Source: Pseudomonadota bacterium
GTDB lineage: Bacteria > Pseudomonadota > Alphaproteobacteria > Rhizobiales > Beijerinckiaceae
Direction: 5' to 3'
Assembly (NCBI GenBank): GCA_028876585.1
Contig: JAGWRL010000263.1
Span: forward strand, 1-11,037
DNA: 11,037 nucleotides
Made by a program: the position numbers and the translations under genes. Of the stretch, positions 1 through 8,329 are shown one piece after another (the first letter of the stretch is position 1; the number at the start of each line of letters is the position of its first letter). The notes below the pieces were generated by a model. The model was given only the letters and a program-made list of their open reading frames with translations, did no database searches and was not told where the DNA came from.

Positions 1-386
1 AGGTGATGGCGCTCTATGGCCAGGAGGGCTATCGCCGGCTGGAGCGGCAGGCGCTGGAGCGGATCGTGGCGCGCGCCGATTGCCTCGTGCTGGCGGCGGC
101 CGGCGGCGTGGTGGCCGAGCCGGAAACCTTCAATTTCCTGCTGCGCCATTTCCACACCGTCTGGTTGAAGGCGGCGCCGGAGGAACATATGCAGCGGGTG
201 CGCGGCCAGGGCGACAATCGGCCGATGGCCGGCAATCCGAAGGCGATGGAGGAACTGAACTCCATCCTGGAAAGCCGCGAGGCGCTGTATCGCCGCGCCG
301 AATTGATCGTCAACACCAGCGGCAAATCGCCGGCGGAGAGCCGGGCGGAGCTGCTGCGCGCGGTGCGCCAGCTCGGCGTTTTCTGA
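1..386 (+). CDS. boxR: BoxR-type benzoyl-CoA-responsive transcriptional regulator (C-terminal part; 5' end outside window)
   Basis: The reading frame is open from the left edge and ends in TGA at 384-386, so only about the last 127 residues are visible. They match the shikimate-kinase-like C-terminal half of BzdR/BoxR regulators, whose missing N-terminal half is a helix-turn-helix DNA-binding domain. Visible hallmarks are LYGQEGYRRLER near the start, the AAGGVVAEPETF loop (equivalent of the kinase shikimate-binding glycines), TVWLKAAPEEHMQRV and DNRPM. In this family the kinase fold binds benzoyl-CoA as inducer rather than acting as an enzyme, and the protein represses the box/bzd genes (family knowledge). 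The next gene is benzoate-CoA ligase on the same strand, and TGCA-type operators lie between the two, which supports the assignment. Whether the internal GTG/ATG at the window edge is ever used as a start cannot be judged; the real start is almost certainly upstream. Confidence 0.87.
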   Translation, partial: VMALYGQEGYRRLERQALERIVARADCLVLAAAGGVVAEPETFNFLLRHFHTVWLKAAPEEHMQRVRGQGDNRPMAGNPKAMEELNSILESREALYRRAELIVNTSGKSPAESRAELLRAVRQLGVF

Positions 387-413
387 AGCCAGAACCGCTC
401 GCGGCCAGGTCCG

Positions 414-482
414 ATGCAAATTGTTGCATGAGCGCCCAACTTATTGCTTGCAATATAACTCCACAACGTGCATTATAACTCC
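414..482 (+). promoter_or_regulatory. Probable BoxR operator and bclA promoter region with TGCA repeats
   Basis: Four TGCA motifs start at 415, 425, 449 and 469. The first pair is TGCA-N6-TGCA and also a palindrome, with ATGCAA at 414-419 and TTGCAT at 424-429. The second pair lies in a near-perfect 14-bp direct repeat, TGCAATATAACTCC (449-462) and TGCATTATAACTCC (469-482), spaced exactly 20 bp, or two helical turns. From memory, BzdR/BoxR operators are repeats of TGCA separated by about 6 bp, so the match is good. The AT-rich stretch (TATAAC at 456 and 476 or close by) is the likeliest place for a -10 box, so bound repressor would cover the promoter. Exact promoter elements are not assigned. 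Confidence 0.6.
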
Positions 483-483
483 C

Positions 484-497
484 ATATCGGGAGATAT
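484..497 (+). repeat. Small inverted repeat in the bclA leader
   Basis: ATATC (484-488) and GATAT (493-497) form a 5-bp inverted repeat around GGGA, just downstream of the TGCA repeats and about 90 bp before the bclA start. It may be an additional operator half-pair or chance. No other structure was seen between 498 and the bclA ribosome-binding site. Confidence 0.25.
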
Positions 498-584
498 ATC
501 GCATGCCCGCCGGCTCGGCCCAACGCGAAGCCCCGCGCGCGGCGCTTCGACCCACCACAAACAAATAAGCCGGGAGGAACAGAT

Positions 585-2202
585 ATGAGTGACGACGCCG
601 CGACGCCCGATATCGCCCCGCCGCCTGAAACATTCAACATCGCCGAACATCTGCTCGCCGCCAACGCCGGCCGGCCGGACAAACTCGCCTTCGTCGACGA
701 TGTCGCCAAGGTCAGCTACGGGGTTTTGACCGATCGCGTCCGCCGGGTCGCGGCGGCCTTGCGCGCCGCCGGCGTCAAACGCGAAGAGCGCGTGTTGTTG
801 CTGATGCAGGATAGCGCCGATTGGCCGGCCGCCTTCCTCGGCGCGATCTACGCCGGCGCCGTCCCGGTGGCGGTCAACACGCTGCTGACCGCCGACGACT
901 ACGCCTATATGCTCGAACATTCACGCGCGCAGGCGGTTCTCGTCAGCGGCGCGCTGAAGGGCGTGCTGAAAGGGGCGCTGGTCAAATCCGATCACGAAGT
1001 TCACAAAGTGATCGTGTCGCGGCCGACGAGCCCGCTCGAATTCGGCGAGATCGACTTTGAAGCGTTCATCGGCAACTCCGGCCCGATGCTGCGCGCGGCG
1101 CAGACCCGCGCCGACGAACCGGCGTTCTGGCTCTATTCCTCGGGCTCGACCGGCCGGCCGAAAGGGACCGTCCACTCGCACGCCAATCCCTATTGGACCA
1201 TCGAGCTCTACGGCAAAGGGGTGCTCGGGCTGCGGGAGAGCGACGTCTGTTTCTCCGCCGCGAAGCTGTTTTTCGCCTATGGCCTCGGCAACGCGCTGAC
1301 CTTTCCGATGAGCGTCGGCGCGACCACGCTGCTGATGGAGGGGCGGGCGACGCCGGAAGCGGTGTTCGCGCGTTGGCGCGGCGAAATCGGCGCCGTCCAA
1401 CCCACCGTCTTCTACGGCGCGCCGACTGGCTTCGCCGGCATGCTCGCCTCCGCCGCCGCGCCGGCGCGCGAGGAGATCGCGCTGCGGCTCGTCTCCTCCG
1501 CCGGCGAGGCGCTGCCGGGGGAAATCGGCGAGCGCTTCAACCAACGCTACGGGCTCGACATCGTTGACGGCATCGGCTCGACCGAAATGCTGCATGTGTT
1601 CATCTCCAACCGACCAGACAAGGTGCGTTACGGCACGACCGGTTGGCCGGTGCCGGGCTACACCATCGAACTGCGCGACGATAACGGCGGCCCGGCGCCG
1701 GAGGGCGAGCCCGGCGATCTCTATATCCACGGCCCTTCGTCGGCGCTGCTCTATTGGGGCAACCGCGCCAAGACGCGCGAGACGTTTCAGGGCGGCTGGA
1801 CCAAGGCCGGCGACAAATATATCCGCAACGCCGACGGCAGCTACACCTACGCCGGCCGCAGCGACGACATGCTGAAGGTCAGCGGCATCTATGTCAGCCC
1901 GTTCGAAGTCGAGGCGACGCTGGTGCAGCACCCCGCCGTGTTGGAGGCCGCCGTCATCGGCTTCGCCGACTCCGATGGATTGACGAAGACCAAGGCGTTC
2001 GTGGTGTTGCGGCAGGATCGCCACGTCGATCAGGCGGAGTTGAAGGATTTCGTCAAGGATCGGCTGGCGCCTTACAAATATCCGCGCCGCATCGAATTCG
2101 TCGCCGAACTGCCGAAGACGGCGACCGGAAAGATCCAACGCTTCAAGTTGCGGGAGCTGGAGGCGCAAGCCGCGCCCGACAAGATTCATGAGGAGAACGC
2201 CC

Positions 2203-2210
<8 letters not shown>
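585..2210 (+). CDS. bclA: Benzoate-CoA ligase (AMP-forming)
   Basis: This 541-aa enzyme of the ANL adenylate-forming superfamily activates benzoate with ATP and CoA to benzoyl-CoA in the cytoplasm, the entry step of the box pathway. Motifs in order are the P-loop [14 protein letters not shown] (184-197), the A5 motif GSTE (331-334), the A7 region GWTKAGD ending at D410, the hinge motif [10 protein letters not shown] (422-431), and PKTATGK with the C-terminal catalytic lysine K516. The overall pattern, including [10 protein letters not shown] and [11 protein letters not shown], is that of the benzoate-CoA ligase family. The frame is open to an ATG at 468, but the ATG at 585 is chosen: it has GGGAGGAA (572-579) in front and gives a normal N-terminus without translating the operator. 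The stop overlaps the start of pcaF. A related substrate such as hydroxybenzoate cannot be excluded from sequence alone, but the box neighbours favour benzoate. Confidence 0.92.
2191..2195 (+). promoter_or_regulatory. Ribosome-binding site deciding the pcaF TTG start
   Basis: AGGAG lies inside the end of bclA, 7 nt before TTG at 2203. The ATG at 2188 in the same frame lies before this Shine-Dalgarno sequence and has no comparable one of its own, so the TTG is the better start. Confidence 0.65.
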
Positions 2211-3408
<1,198 letters not shown>

Positions 3409-3444
3409 TCGGCTCCCTGTTCTCTCAACGAAAGACCTCCTACG

Positions 3445-5013
3445 ATGACCTCCTCCCCCCGCGCGCTTGAGAGCTATGTCTGCGGCCAATGGGCGCGCGG
3501 CGCCAACTCTGGCGCGACCCTGCTCGACGCCGCCACCGGCGCGCCCGTCGCCACCATCGATTCGACCGGCCTCGATTTCCGCGCCGCGCTCGACTACGGC
3601 CGCGCCAAGGGCGGCGCGGCGTTGCGCAAGATGAGTTTTCATGACCGCGCGCAATTGTTGAAGGCGCTGGCCGGCGCGCTCAACGAGCGCAAGGAGGAGC
3701 TTTATGCGCTCTCCACCGCCACCGGCGCGACGCGTTCCGACAGCGCCGTCGACATCGAGGGCGGCATCGGCACGCTGTTCGCTTACGCCTCCAAGGGCCG
3801 GCGCGAATTGCCGGAGGGCCGTGTCTGGCTCGACGGCGAGCACGAGGCGCTGGCGAAGGACGGCTCATTCGGCGCCCAGCATATCTGGACGCCGCTGCAA
3901 GGGGTGGCGATCCACATCGACGCCTTCAACTTTCCCGTCTGGGGCATGCTGGAAAAGCTCGCGCCAACCTTGCTCGCCGGCGTTCCCGCCATCGTCAAGC
4001 CGGCGAGCCAGACCGCCTATCTGACCGAACTCGCGTTTCGCCAAATCCTCGCTGCCGGCCTGTTGCCCGAGGGCGCGCTGCAACTGATCTGCGGCGCGGT
4101 GGGAGACCTGCTCGATCACGTCACCTGCCAGGACCTCGTCACCTTCACCGGCTCGGCGGCGACCGGGCGCAGGCTCAAGACCCATGCCGCGATCGTCGAG
4201 AATTCCGTGCGCTTCACGATGGAGGCCGACAGTCTCAACGCGGCGATCCTCGGGCCCGACGCCGCGCCGGGGACGCCGGAATTCGATCTGTTCGCCGCCG
4301 AAGTCGCGCGTGAAATGACCGTCAAGGCCGGGCAGAAATGCACGGCGATCCGTCGCGTGTTCGCGCCGCGCGCCCATGCGCAAGCCATCGTCGCGGCGAT
4401 CGCTCAGCGGCTCGCCAGGACGCCGGTCGGCCTGCCCAGCGACGCCAACGCGCGCATGGGCGCGCTCGCCAGTCTCGACCAGCGCGAGGAGGTGCGCGCG
4501 CGCATCCGCGACCTGCAACGCGACGCCGAGATCGTCGCCGGCGATCCCGCGCGGCCAAAGCTTGTCTCGGGCGATCCCGACACGGGCGCCTTTCTCGATC
4601 CGGTGCTGCTCTATTGCGACCGCCCGCATGCGGCGACGGCTGTTCACGACGTCGAAGCCTTCGGCCCCGTCAGCACGGTGATGCCCTATGACACGGTGGA
4701 GGAGGTCGTGGCGCTGGCGCGGCGCGGCAAGGGCTCGCTGGTCTCCTGCGTCTTCACTGACGATGCCGATTTCGCGCGCGAGGCGGCGCTCGGCCTGGCG
4801 GCGTTTCACGGTCGCGTGCTGATCGGCAACCGCGCCAGCGCGAAAACCTCGACCGGCCACGGATCGCCGATGCCGGGCCTCGTGCATGGCGGGCCGGGCA
4901 GGGCGGGCGGCGGCGAGGAACTGGGCGGGATGCGCGCCGTCAAACATTACATGCAGCGCACCGCGATCCAGGCGACGCCGCGGCTGTTGTCCGCGATCAC
5001 TGGCGTGGAGTGA
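3445..5013 (+). CDS. boxD: 3,4-didehydroadipyl-CoA semialdehyde dehydrogenase
   Basis: This 522-aa protein is an aldehyde dehydrogenase of the PaaN/PaaZ-like branch. In the box pathway BoxD oxidises the ring-cleavage product 3,4-didehydroadipyl-CoA semialdehyde to the CoA-linked acid with NADP+. Visible catalytic elements are N162 in the FNFPVWG loop (oxyanion hole), K185 in VKPAS (cofactor binding), FTGSAATGR at the cofactor site, E260 in FTMEADSLNA, and nucleophile C299 in KAGQKCTAIRR. The C-terminal stretch with HGSPMPGLVHGGPGRAGGGEE and MRAVKHYMQRTAIQ is typical of this branch rather than of ordinary succinate-semialdehyde dehydrogenases. The gene starts 36 bp after pcaF on the same strand and has only a weak purine-rich site ahead of its ATG. 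Operon membership is inferred from spacing. A PaaZ-like ALDH for another CoA-semialdehyde is the alternative, less likely next to boxR and bclA. Confidence 0.88.
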   Translation: MTSSPRALESYVCGQWARGANSGATLLDAATGAPVATIDSTGLDFRAALDYGRAKGGAALRKMSFHDRAQLLKALAGALNERKEELYALSTATGATRSDSAVDIEGGIGTLFAYASKGRRELPEGRVWLDGEHEALAKDGSFGAQHIWTPLQGVAIHIDAFNFPVWGMLEKLAPTLLAGVPAIVKPASQTAYLTELAFRQILAAGLLPEGALQLICGAVGDLLDHVTCQDLVTFTGSAATGRRLKTHAAIVENSVRFTMEADSLNAAILGPDAAPGTPEFDLFAAEVAREMTVKAGQKCTAIRRVFAPRAHAQAIVAAIAQRLARTPVGLPSDANARMGALASLDQREEVRARIRDLQRDAEIVAGDPARPKLVSGDPDTGAFLDPVLLYCDRPHAATAVHDVEAFGPVSTVMPYDTVEEVVALARRGKGSLVSCVFTDDADFAREAALGLAAFHGRVLIGNRASAKTSTGHGSPMPGLVHGGPGRAGGGEELGGMRAVKHYMQRTAIQATPRLLSAITGVE

Positions 5014-5232
5014 GCGGCGGTCGACATGAGGCCGAACCGAGCATTGGGAGGAACCCGTGATGCAACTGCCGAGCCGGGCGCTGGCGCCGCAGTCATGGCG
5101 CGACCTCTCGCTCGCGTCGCAGGCTCACGGCTGCAACTTCAACAACAAGGAAGAGACCCGCCGTGGAGCGCGAACGCCCGCTGCTTCTTCCAAACGATCA
5201 AAGCGCTCAGCGCGCGCTGAAGCCGCCTGCCG
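5014..5232. other. Gap between boxD and the TRIC gene with a strong RBS but no recognisable gene
   Basis: GGGAGGAA at 5047-5054 stands just before GTG ATG (5057-5062) and would start MQLPSRALAPQSWRDLSLAS. That frame stays open to 5404, but most of the rest lies on the opposite strand of the TRIC gene and becomes low-complexity Arg/Ala/Ser, as expected of a shadow frame. A second weak start, GTG at 5163, opens another frame. I recognise neither product. This may be the remnant of a further box-operon gene cut by deletion, a very short peptide, or chance. Confidence 0.4.
5202..5220 (-). terminator. Possible terminator hairpin at the boxD/TRIC convergence
   Basis: A perfect 14-bp palindrome, TCAGCGCGCGCTGA, occupies 5207-5220. 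AGCGC (5202-5206) can also pair with GCGCT (5214-5218). Read on the minus strand, the stem is followed by TTTGATCGTTT, a poor T-rich tail. It lies about 15-30 bp beyond the TRIC stop codon between convergent genes, so a terminator role is plausible but the tail is weak. Confidence 0.3.
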
Positions 5233-5266
5233 CTATTCGTCGGCGGCCATTCGCGCCCGCGGCAGG
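5226..5266 (-). repeat. Inverted repeat spanning the TRIC stop codon
   Basis: CCTGCCGC (5226-5233) and GCGGCAGG (5259-5266) are perfect 8-bp complements separated by 25 nt. They bracket the last codons and stop of the minus-strand TRIC gene. They could form an mRNA 3'-end stem that blocks exonucleases, but in such GC-rich DNA the pairing may be incidental. Confidence 0.25.
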
Positions 5267-5847
5267 TGCCAGTCCTTGGCCATCGCGATCAAGCGTATGC
5301 TGATCGCGAGCCCTGCGCCAAGCAGCGCGCTGACGTTCTCGGGCGCGCCGACGGTGTCGGCGAACGCGACCAGCGCCGCGCCCGCCAACGCCGCAACCGC
5401 GTAGACTTCTTTGTGCAGGACCATCGGCGTCCGTGTCGTGAGGATGTCGCGCGCCATGCCGCCGCCGATCGCCGACAGCATTCCAAGCAGCGCCGCCATC
5501 AGCGGCGTCAATCCAAACAGCAGCGCTTTGTGTGCGCCCACCGCCGCCGACAGACCCAGGCCGATCGCATCGAACAACGCCACCGGCTTGCGCAGCCGCT
5601 GAATCCAACCATAGGCGAAATAGCAGGAGAGGCCGGCAACCGTGGAGGCCGCCAGATAATGCCAATGAGTGATTGCGTAGGGTGGCGTCGCGCCAATCAG
5701 CAGATCGCGCATCACGCCGCCGGTCGTCGCGGCCACGAAGGCCAGGAACACCACGCCGAACGGATCGAGCCGGCATTCGACGCCGCGCGCGCCGCCGCTG
5801 AGCGCGAAGGCGAACACTCCCACCAGATCGAGGACGGATTGAAGCAA
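5233..5847 (-). CDS. TRIC/UPF0126 family membrane protein (trimeric intracellular cation channel-like, YicG family)
   Basis: This is a 204-aa inner-membrane protein made of two homologous halves of about three hydrophobic segments each. Each half carries the family motif of glycines followed by Arg-Asp: TTGGVMRDLL with R47/D48, and AIGGGMARDIL with R133/D134. FDAIGLGLSAAVGAHKAL and HKEVYAVAALAGA are also family-typical. Prokaryotic members have been studied as potassium-permeable TRIC channels; the same Pfam family is also labelled glycine transporter, so the substrate is open. The frame is open to an ATG at 5943, but TTG at 5847 is preferred: GGGGAGG sits 6 nt before it and translation then begins MLQSVLDLVGVFAFA, matching the short N-terminus of YicG. 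The 32 extra residues are polar and unlike the family. It is transcribed away from gntR and shows no link to aromatic catabolism. Confidence 0.85.
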   Translation of the reverse strand: MLQSVLDLVGVFAFALSGGARGVECRLDPFGVVFLAFVAATTGGVMRDLLIGATPPYAITHWHYLAASTVAGLSCYFAYGWIQRLRKPVALFDAIGLGLSAAVGAHKALLFGLTPLMAALLGMLSAIGGGMARDILTTRTPMVLHKEVYAVAALAGAALVAFADTVGAPENVSALLGAGLAISIRLIAMAKDWHLPRARMAADE

Positions 5848-5853
5848 GGCTGA

Positions 5854-5860
5854 CCTCCCC
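5854..5860 (-). promoter_or_regulatory. Ribosome-binding site for the TTG start of the TRIC gene
   Basis: The minus strand reads GGGGAGG, then 6 nt, then TTG at 5847-5845. The ATG at 5943 has no comparable site. Confidence 0.65.
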
Positions 5861-6075
5861 GCTCCCGAACGGTTGACCGTGGGCGCAGGCGTCGTGAGTT
5901 CGGGATGGCGCTCGACCGACGCCGGGGAGACGTCCGAATGCAACCAAAGCGCCAGCTTGTCCAGCCATAGTCGGCGCGGCTGGGAGTTGCAGACGGAGAG
6001 GATGAGCGCCCGTTGCCGGGGCGCGACGGGGGACGCGGCCGACCTTCGGCCTCTATCGCCGTTGAAAAAGGCCGA

Positions 6076-6081
6076 TATAAT
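6076..6081 (+). promoter_or_regulatory. Consensus -10 box placed for a leaderless gntR mRNA
   Basis: TATAAT at 6076-6081 is a perfect sigma-70 -10 hexamer in otherwise GC-rich DNA. Transcription would begin about 7 nt further on, near 6088, while the gntR ATG is at 6090. No clear -35 is seen at the usual distance; TTGAAA at 6062-6067 is too close to serve. No Shine-Dalgarno sequence precedes the ATG, in keeping with a leaderless transcript. Confidence 0.45.
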
Positions 6082-6089
6082 CGCGCGCT

Positions 6090-6800
6090 ATGAGCGAAAC
6101 CGGATTGATCGTGAAAGTCAGGGGAATGATCCTGTCCGGCAAGTTGCCGGCCGGACGAAGGGTCACGGAGGCGGGGCTCGCCGATGAACTCGGCGTCTCG
6201 CGCACGCCCATTCGCAGCATCCTGCCCGCCCTCGCCGCCGAGGGCTTGCTTCAGCCGGTCGGGCGCCGCGGCTATGCCGTCAAAGCGTTTACCGAGCGCG
6301 ATTCTACCCGCGCCATCGAAATTCGCAGCATGATCGAGGGGCTGGCGGCGCGCGTGGTCGCTCGCGAAGGCGCCAGCGACGAATTGCGGGCGCTTCTGCT
6401 TGACTGCCTGGCGCAGGGCGATCAGTTGTTTGAGAAGCGGCATCTCGTCGACGAGGACGAGATCAGTTATGGGCGAATGAACGAGAAGCTGCATTCGTCG
6501 ATCGTCGCCGCCGCGAAATCGAGCGTGATCGACGATTTTTACGCCCGCATCAAATTGGTGCCGTTCGCGGCCCCGTCAACCATCGCCTTCAGTCAGCATG
6601 GCGCCGCCAAGGCCTATGAATATCTCATCTACGCCCACCGCCAGCACCACGCGATCGTCGCCGCCATCCTCAGCGGCGATTCCGCTCGCGCGGAGTTTCT
6701 GTTTCGCGAGCACGCCTATCAACCGCGAACGAGCCTGTGGCCCGACGACGTGCCCTCGCCCGAACCGCCGCGCAAGCGGCGGTCGAAGCGGCGAGCGTGA
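6090..6800 (+). CDS. GntR family transcriptional regulator, FadR/FCD subfamily
   Basis: The 236-aa protein has an N-terminal winged helix-turn-helix (about 5-67; recognition region LADELGVSRTPIRSIL at 30-45, wing GLLQPVGRRGYAVKAF) and a C-terminal all-helical FCD ligand-binding domain (about 73-215). FCD domains often bind a metal through Asp-x3-His plus two later His. Here the pattern is N131-x3-H135, H186 and H208, so the first ligand is Asn in place of Asp, which may alter or abolish metal use. The C-terminus ends in a basic tail, RKRRSKRR. Such regulators usually respond to small organic acids. It ends 27 bp from the convergent LigM-like gene and is the only regulator in this part of the window, so control of the demethylase and the divergent binding-protein gene is likely but inferred. 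The start is supported by the HTH position; no ribosome-binding site is visible. Confidence 0.85.
   Translation: MSETGLIVKVRGMILSGKLPAGRRVTEAGLADELGVSRTPIRSILPALAAEGLLQPVGRRGYAVKAFTERDSTRAIEIRSMIEGLAARVVAREGASDELRALLLDCLAQGDQLFEKRHLVDEDEISYGRMNEKLHSSIVAAAKSSVIDDFYARIKLVPFAAPSTIAFSQHGAAKAYEYLIYAHRQHHAIVAAILSGDSARAEFLFREHAYQPRTSLWPDDVPSPEPPRKRRSKRRA
6765..6782 (+). repeat. Perfect hairpin with GCAA tetraloop at the 3' end of gntR
   Basis: CCGCCGC (6765-6771) and GCGGCGG (6776-6782) pair perfectly around GCAA, a GNRA-type tetraloop. It lies in the codons for the basic tail. No T-run follows on either strand, so a standard intrinsic terminator is not supported, though it may stabilise or pause the transcript between convergent genes. 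Confidence 0.35.
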
Positions 6801-6827
6801 TTGGCCAAGCGCGCGGTCAACGCGACA

Positions 6828-8213
6828 TCATCCGCCTTTGCTCAGCACGTAGGGCCGGTAGCTTTCGCGCGCGCTGTCGGAGAACGGGGCGGGCCCCACC
6901 GTCGCGCGAACTTCGGTCTGGACGTGGCGTTCGACTGTCGGCTTCGATGTGCCGCCGTCCGGCTCTCCCCAAACGACCTTCACTTGCGTGCCTGCGGCGC
7001 TGAACGCCTCGTCAATCATCGACAACGAGATCCAGACGCGGCCGTTCGAGGTGTAGACGGGATAGGTCGAAATGCCGACCTGCCGGCCGCCTGAGACGAT
7101 CATGTCATAGGGCAGCGTGGCGTAATGCGACGCTGGCAGATCCATGTATTTGGCGCGATCCTTCGCTTGGAACAGGCTGGCGAAAATCGCGACGACGTCG
7201 TCGCTGTCCCAGGTCAGCGTCACTTTCTTCCGGCTCGGTTGTTGCGCCCGCCGCATCAGCGCCTCGCGGCCGATAAAGTCGTGATCGAATTTCGTAAAGC
7301 CGCCGTAGCCGAGGTCGAACGGCGTCAGATAATAATCCTCGATGTTTGCCGACACCATGCTGCCGCCAAGCGAGGCGTTGGCTTCAAAGCCGGTCGCCGG
7401 CAACCATTCGCGATAGGATTTCATCCTCTCGCCGGTGTAGATGGCCGGCATCGGCGAGGGGATCCATGCCGATTCGATCGCAACCGTCGAATAGGCGCGC
7501 GCGCCGCCCGGCAACAGGCCGAACTCCTTACCCGCCTCCAGCAAGGCGGCGCGAATTTCATCGCCTTCCTCCTTCGGCCCCCAGAGTTCGAGGCCGGGGG
7601 CGCCGGACATGCCATGCCGCAGGCAGCGGACGCGGCGTCCCGCGACGCTGATCTCGCCCATGTTGAAGAACTTGATGTCGGGCAACGGGCCGCCGTTGAC
7701 TTTTGTAAGGATATTCCACGCCGCCGGCCCCTGGATTTCGAACCGATAGGCGCGGCGAGGGCGTGCGTTGGCGAGACTGCGCTCGTCGCGTTCGACCTTG
7801 ACGTCATAGCCGCCGGTGCGGGCGTTGAACTCGATCCAATTGGAGATCGGCGGTCGCCCGACGATGTTGACCTTATCGTCCTCCAGCCCAAACAACACGC
7901 CGTCGCCGATGACATAACCATCATGATTGCAGGCGACGAACTGCTTAGCCTTGTCGCGCCTGAATCCCTTAAAACTGTTGACGCCGAGTTCGCTCAGGAG
8001 GCGCACGACGTCGGGGCCTTCGAGATAGAGATCCGTCATATGGTATGATTGATCGAACAGGATGGCGGTCTTGCGCCAAGCCTCCTGCTCATCGCGCCAA
8101 TTCGAAAATTCGCTCGGAATTGGAAAGACATAAGGGCCGACTTGGGAATTCCTGAGCATGTCGACCGGATTGCCGTAGGCCTTGATCCGCTGCTCCAGAG
8201 ATTGGCTGGCCAT
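6828..8213 (-). CDS. ligM: LigM-like tetrahydrofolate-dependent aromatic O-demethylase (GcvT/aminomethyltransferase fold)
   Basis: The 461-aa protein resembles LigM of Sphingobium SYK-6, which moves the methyl group of vanillate or 3-O-methylgallate to tetrahydrofolate. Shared blocks include MLRNSQVGPYVFP (19-31), EFSNWRDEQEAWR (35-47), FDQSYHM (53-59), KFFNMGEISVAG (181-192), RHGMSGAPGLELWGP (199-213), ESAWIPSPMPAIYTGE (247-262) and YREWLPA. LigM active-site residues recalled from the published structure (Y29, Q57, H60, R122, Y247) line up with Y28, Q55, H58, R120 and Y241 here. Length is close to LigM (471 aa). The start is firm: the minus strand reads GGGGAGGAA just before the ATG. No folate-cycle genes (metF, ligH) are adjacent. 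The substrate may be a methoxybenzoate other than vanillate, or a more distant DmdA-like methyl donor; the conserved pocket favours a methoxylated aromatic. Confidence 0.78.
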   Translation of the reverse strand: MASQSLEQRIKAYGNPVDMLRNSQVGPYVFPIPSEFSNWRDEQEAWRKTAILFDQSYHMTDLYLEGPDVVRLLSELGVNSFKGFRRDKAKQFVACNHDGYVIGDGVLFGLEDDKVNIVGRPPISNWIEFNARTGGYDVKVERDERSLANARPRRAYRFEIQGPAAWNILTKVNGGPLPDIKFFNMGEISVAGRRVRCLRHGMSGAPGLELWGPKEEGDEIRAALLEAGKEFGLLPGGARAYSTVAIESAWIPSPMPAIYTGERMKSYREWLPATGFEANASLGGSMVSANIEDYYLTPFDLGYGGFTKFDHDFIGREALMRRAQQPSRKKVTLTWDSDDVVAIFASLFQAKDRAKYMDLPASHYATLPYDMIVSGGRQVGISTYPVYTSNGRVWISLSMIDEAFSAAGTQVKVVWGEPDGGTSKPTVERHVQTEVRATVGPAPFSDSARESYRPYVLSKGG

Positions 8214-8216
8214 TGT

Positions 8217-8224
8217 TCCTCCCC
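8217..8224 (-). promoter_or_regulatory. Strong ribosome-binding site of the LigM-like gene
   Basis: On the minus strand GGGGAGGA precedes the ATG at 8213-8211 by 3-5 nt, the strongest such site on this strand in the window. It fixes the start. Confidence 0.6.
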
Positions 8225-8309
8225 TGACTTCGTTTCTACTGCGGACTTGAGCTTCGCGCCTGAAAGCCAGTCTCGCCCTGCGGGCCGGCGCCTACGGAAT
8301 CCCAAATGG

Positions 8310-8319
8310 CGCATATGCG
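8310..8319. promoter_or_regulatory. Perfect 10-bp palindrome upstream of the LigM-like gene
   Basis: CGCATATGCG is a perfect palindrome about 100 bp upstream of the LigM-like start codon. It may be a regulator site; no known consensus was matched. Confidence 0.3.
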
Positions 8320-8329
8320 TGTCACCTCC

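Larger units (their letters stand above)
5848..6089. other. Divergent intergenic region between the TRIC gene and gntR
   Basis: This 242-bp stretch has no supported gene. Apart from the TRIC ribosome-binding site it holds CCAGCC/GGCTGG as an inverted repeat (5961-5983) and GGCCGA-CCT-TCGGCC (6037-6051), a perfect 6-bp stem with a 3-nt loop. A further GGCCGA at 6070-6075 runs directly into TATAAT. The hairpin/palindrome upstream of the regulator could be its own operator; this is inference from position only. Confidence 0.4.

Noticed and set aside
468..584. Upstream ATG at 468 as the bclA start
   Set aside because: It would translate the operator repeat region, has no ribosome-binding site and adds residues unlike the family. 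ATG 585 has GGGAGGAA in front.
921..2189. Minus-strand open frame of 422 codons opposite bclA
   Set aside because: It is a mirror frame of the ligase with no recognisable domain or ribosome-binding site.
5266..5853. Plus-strand open frame of 195 codons opposite the TRIC gene
   Set aside because: It is Arg/Gln/His-rich shadow sequence. The minus strand encodes the duplicated GG-x2-RD membrane protein.
6765..6782. GC-rich hairpin at the end of gntR as an intrinsic terminator
   Set aside because: It lies inside the coding sequence and no T-run follows on either strand.
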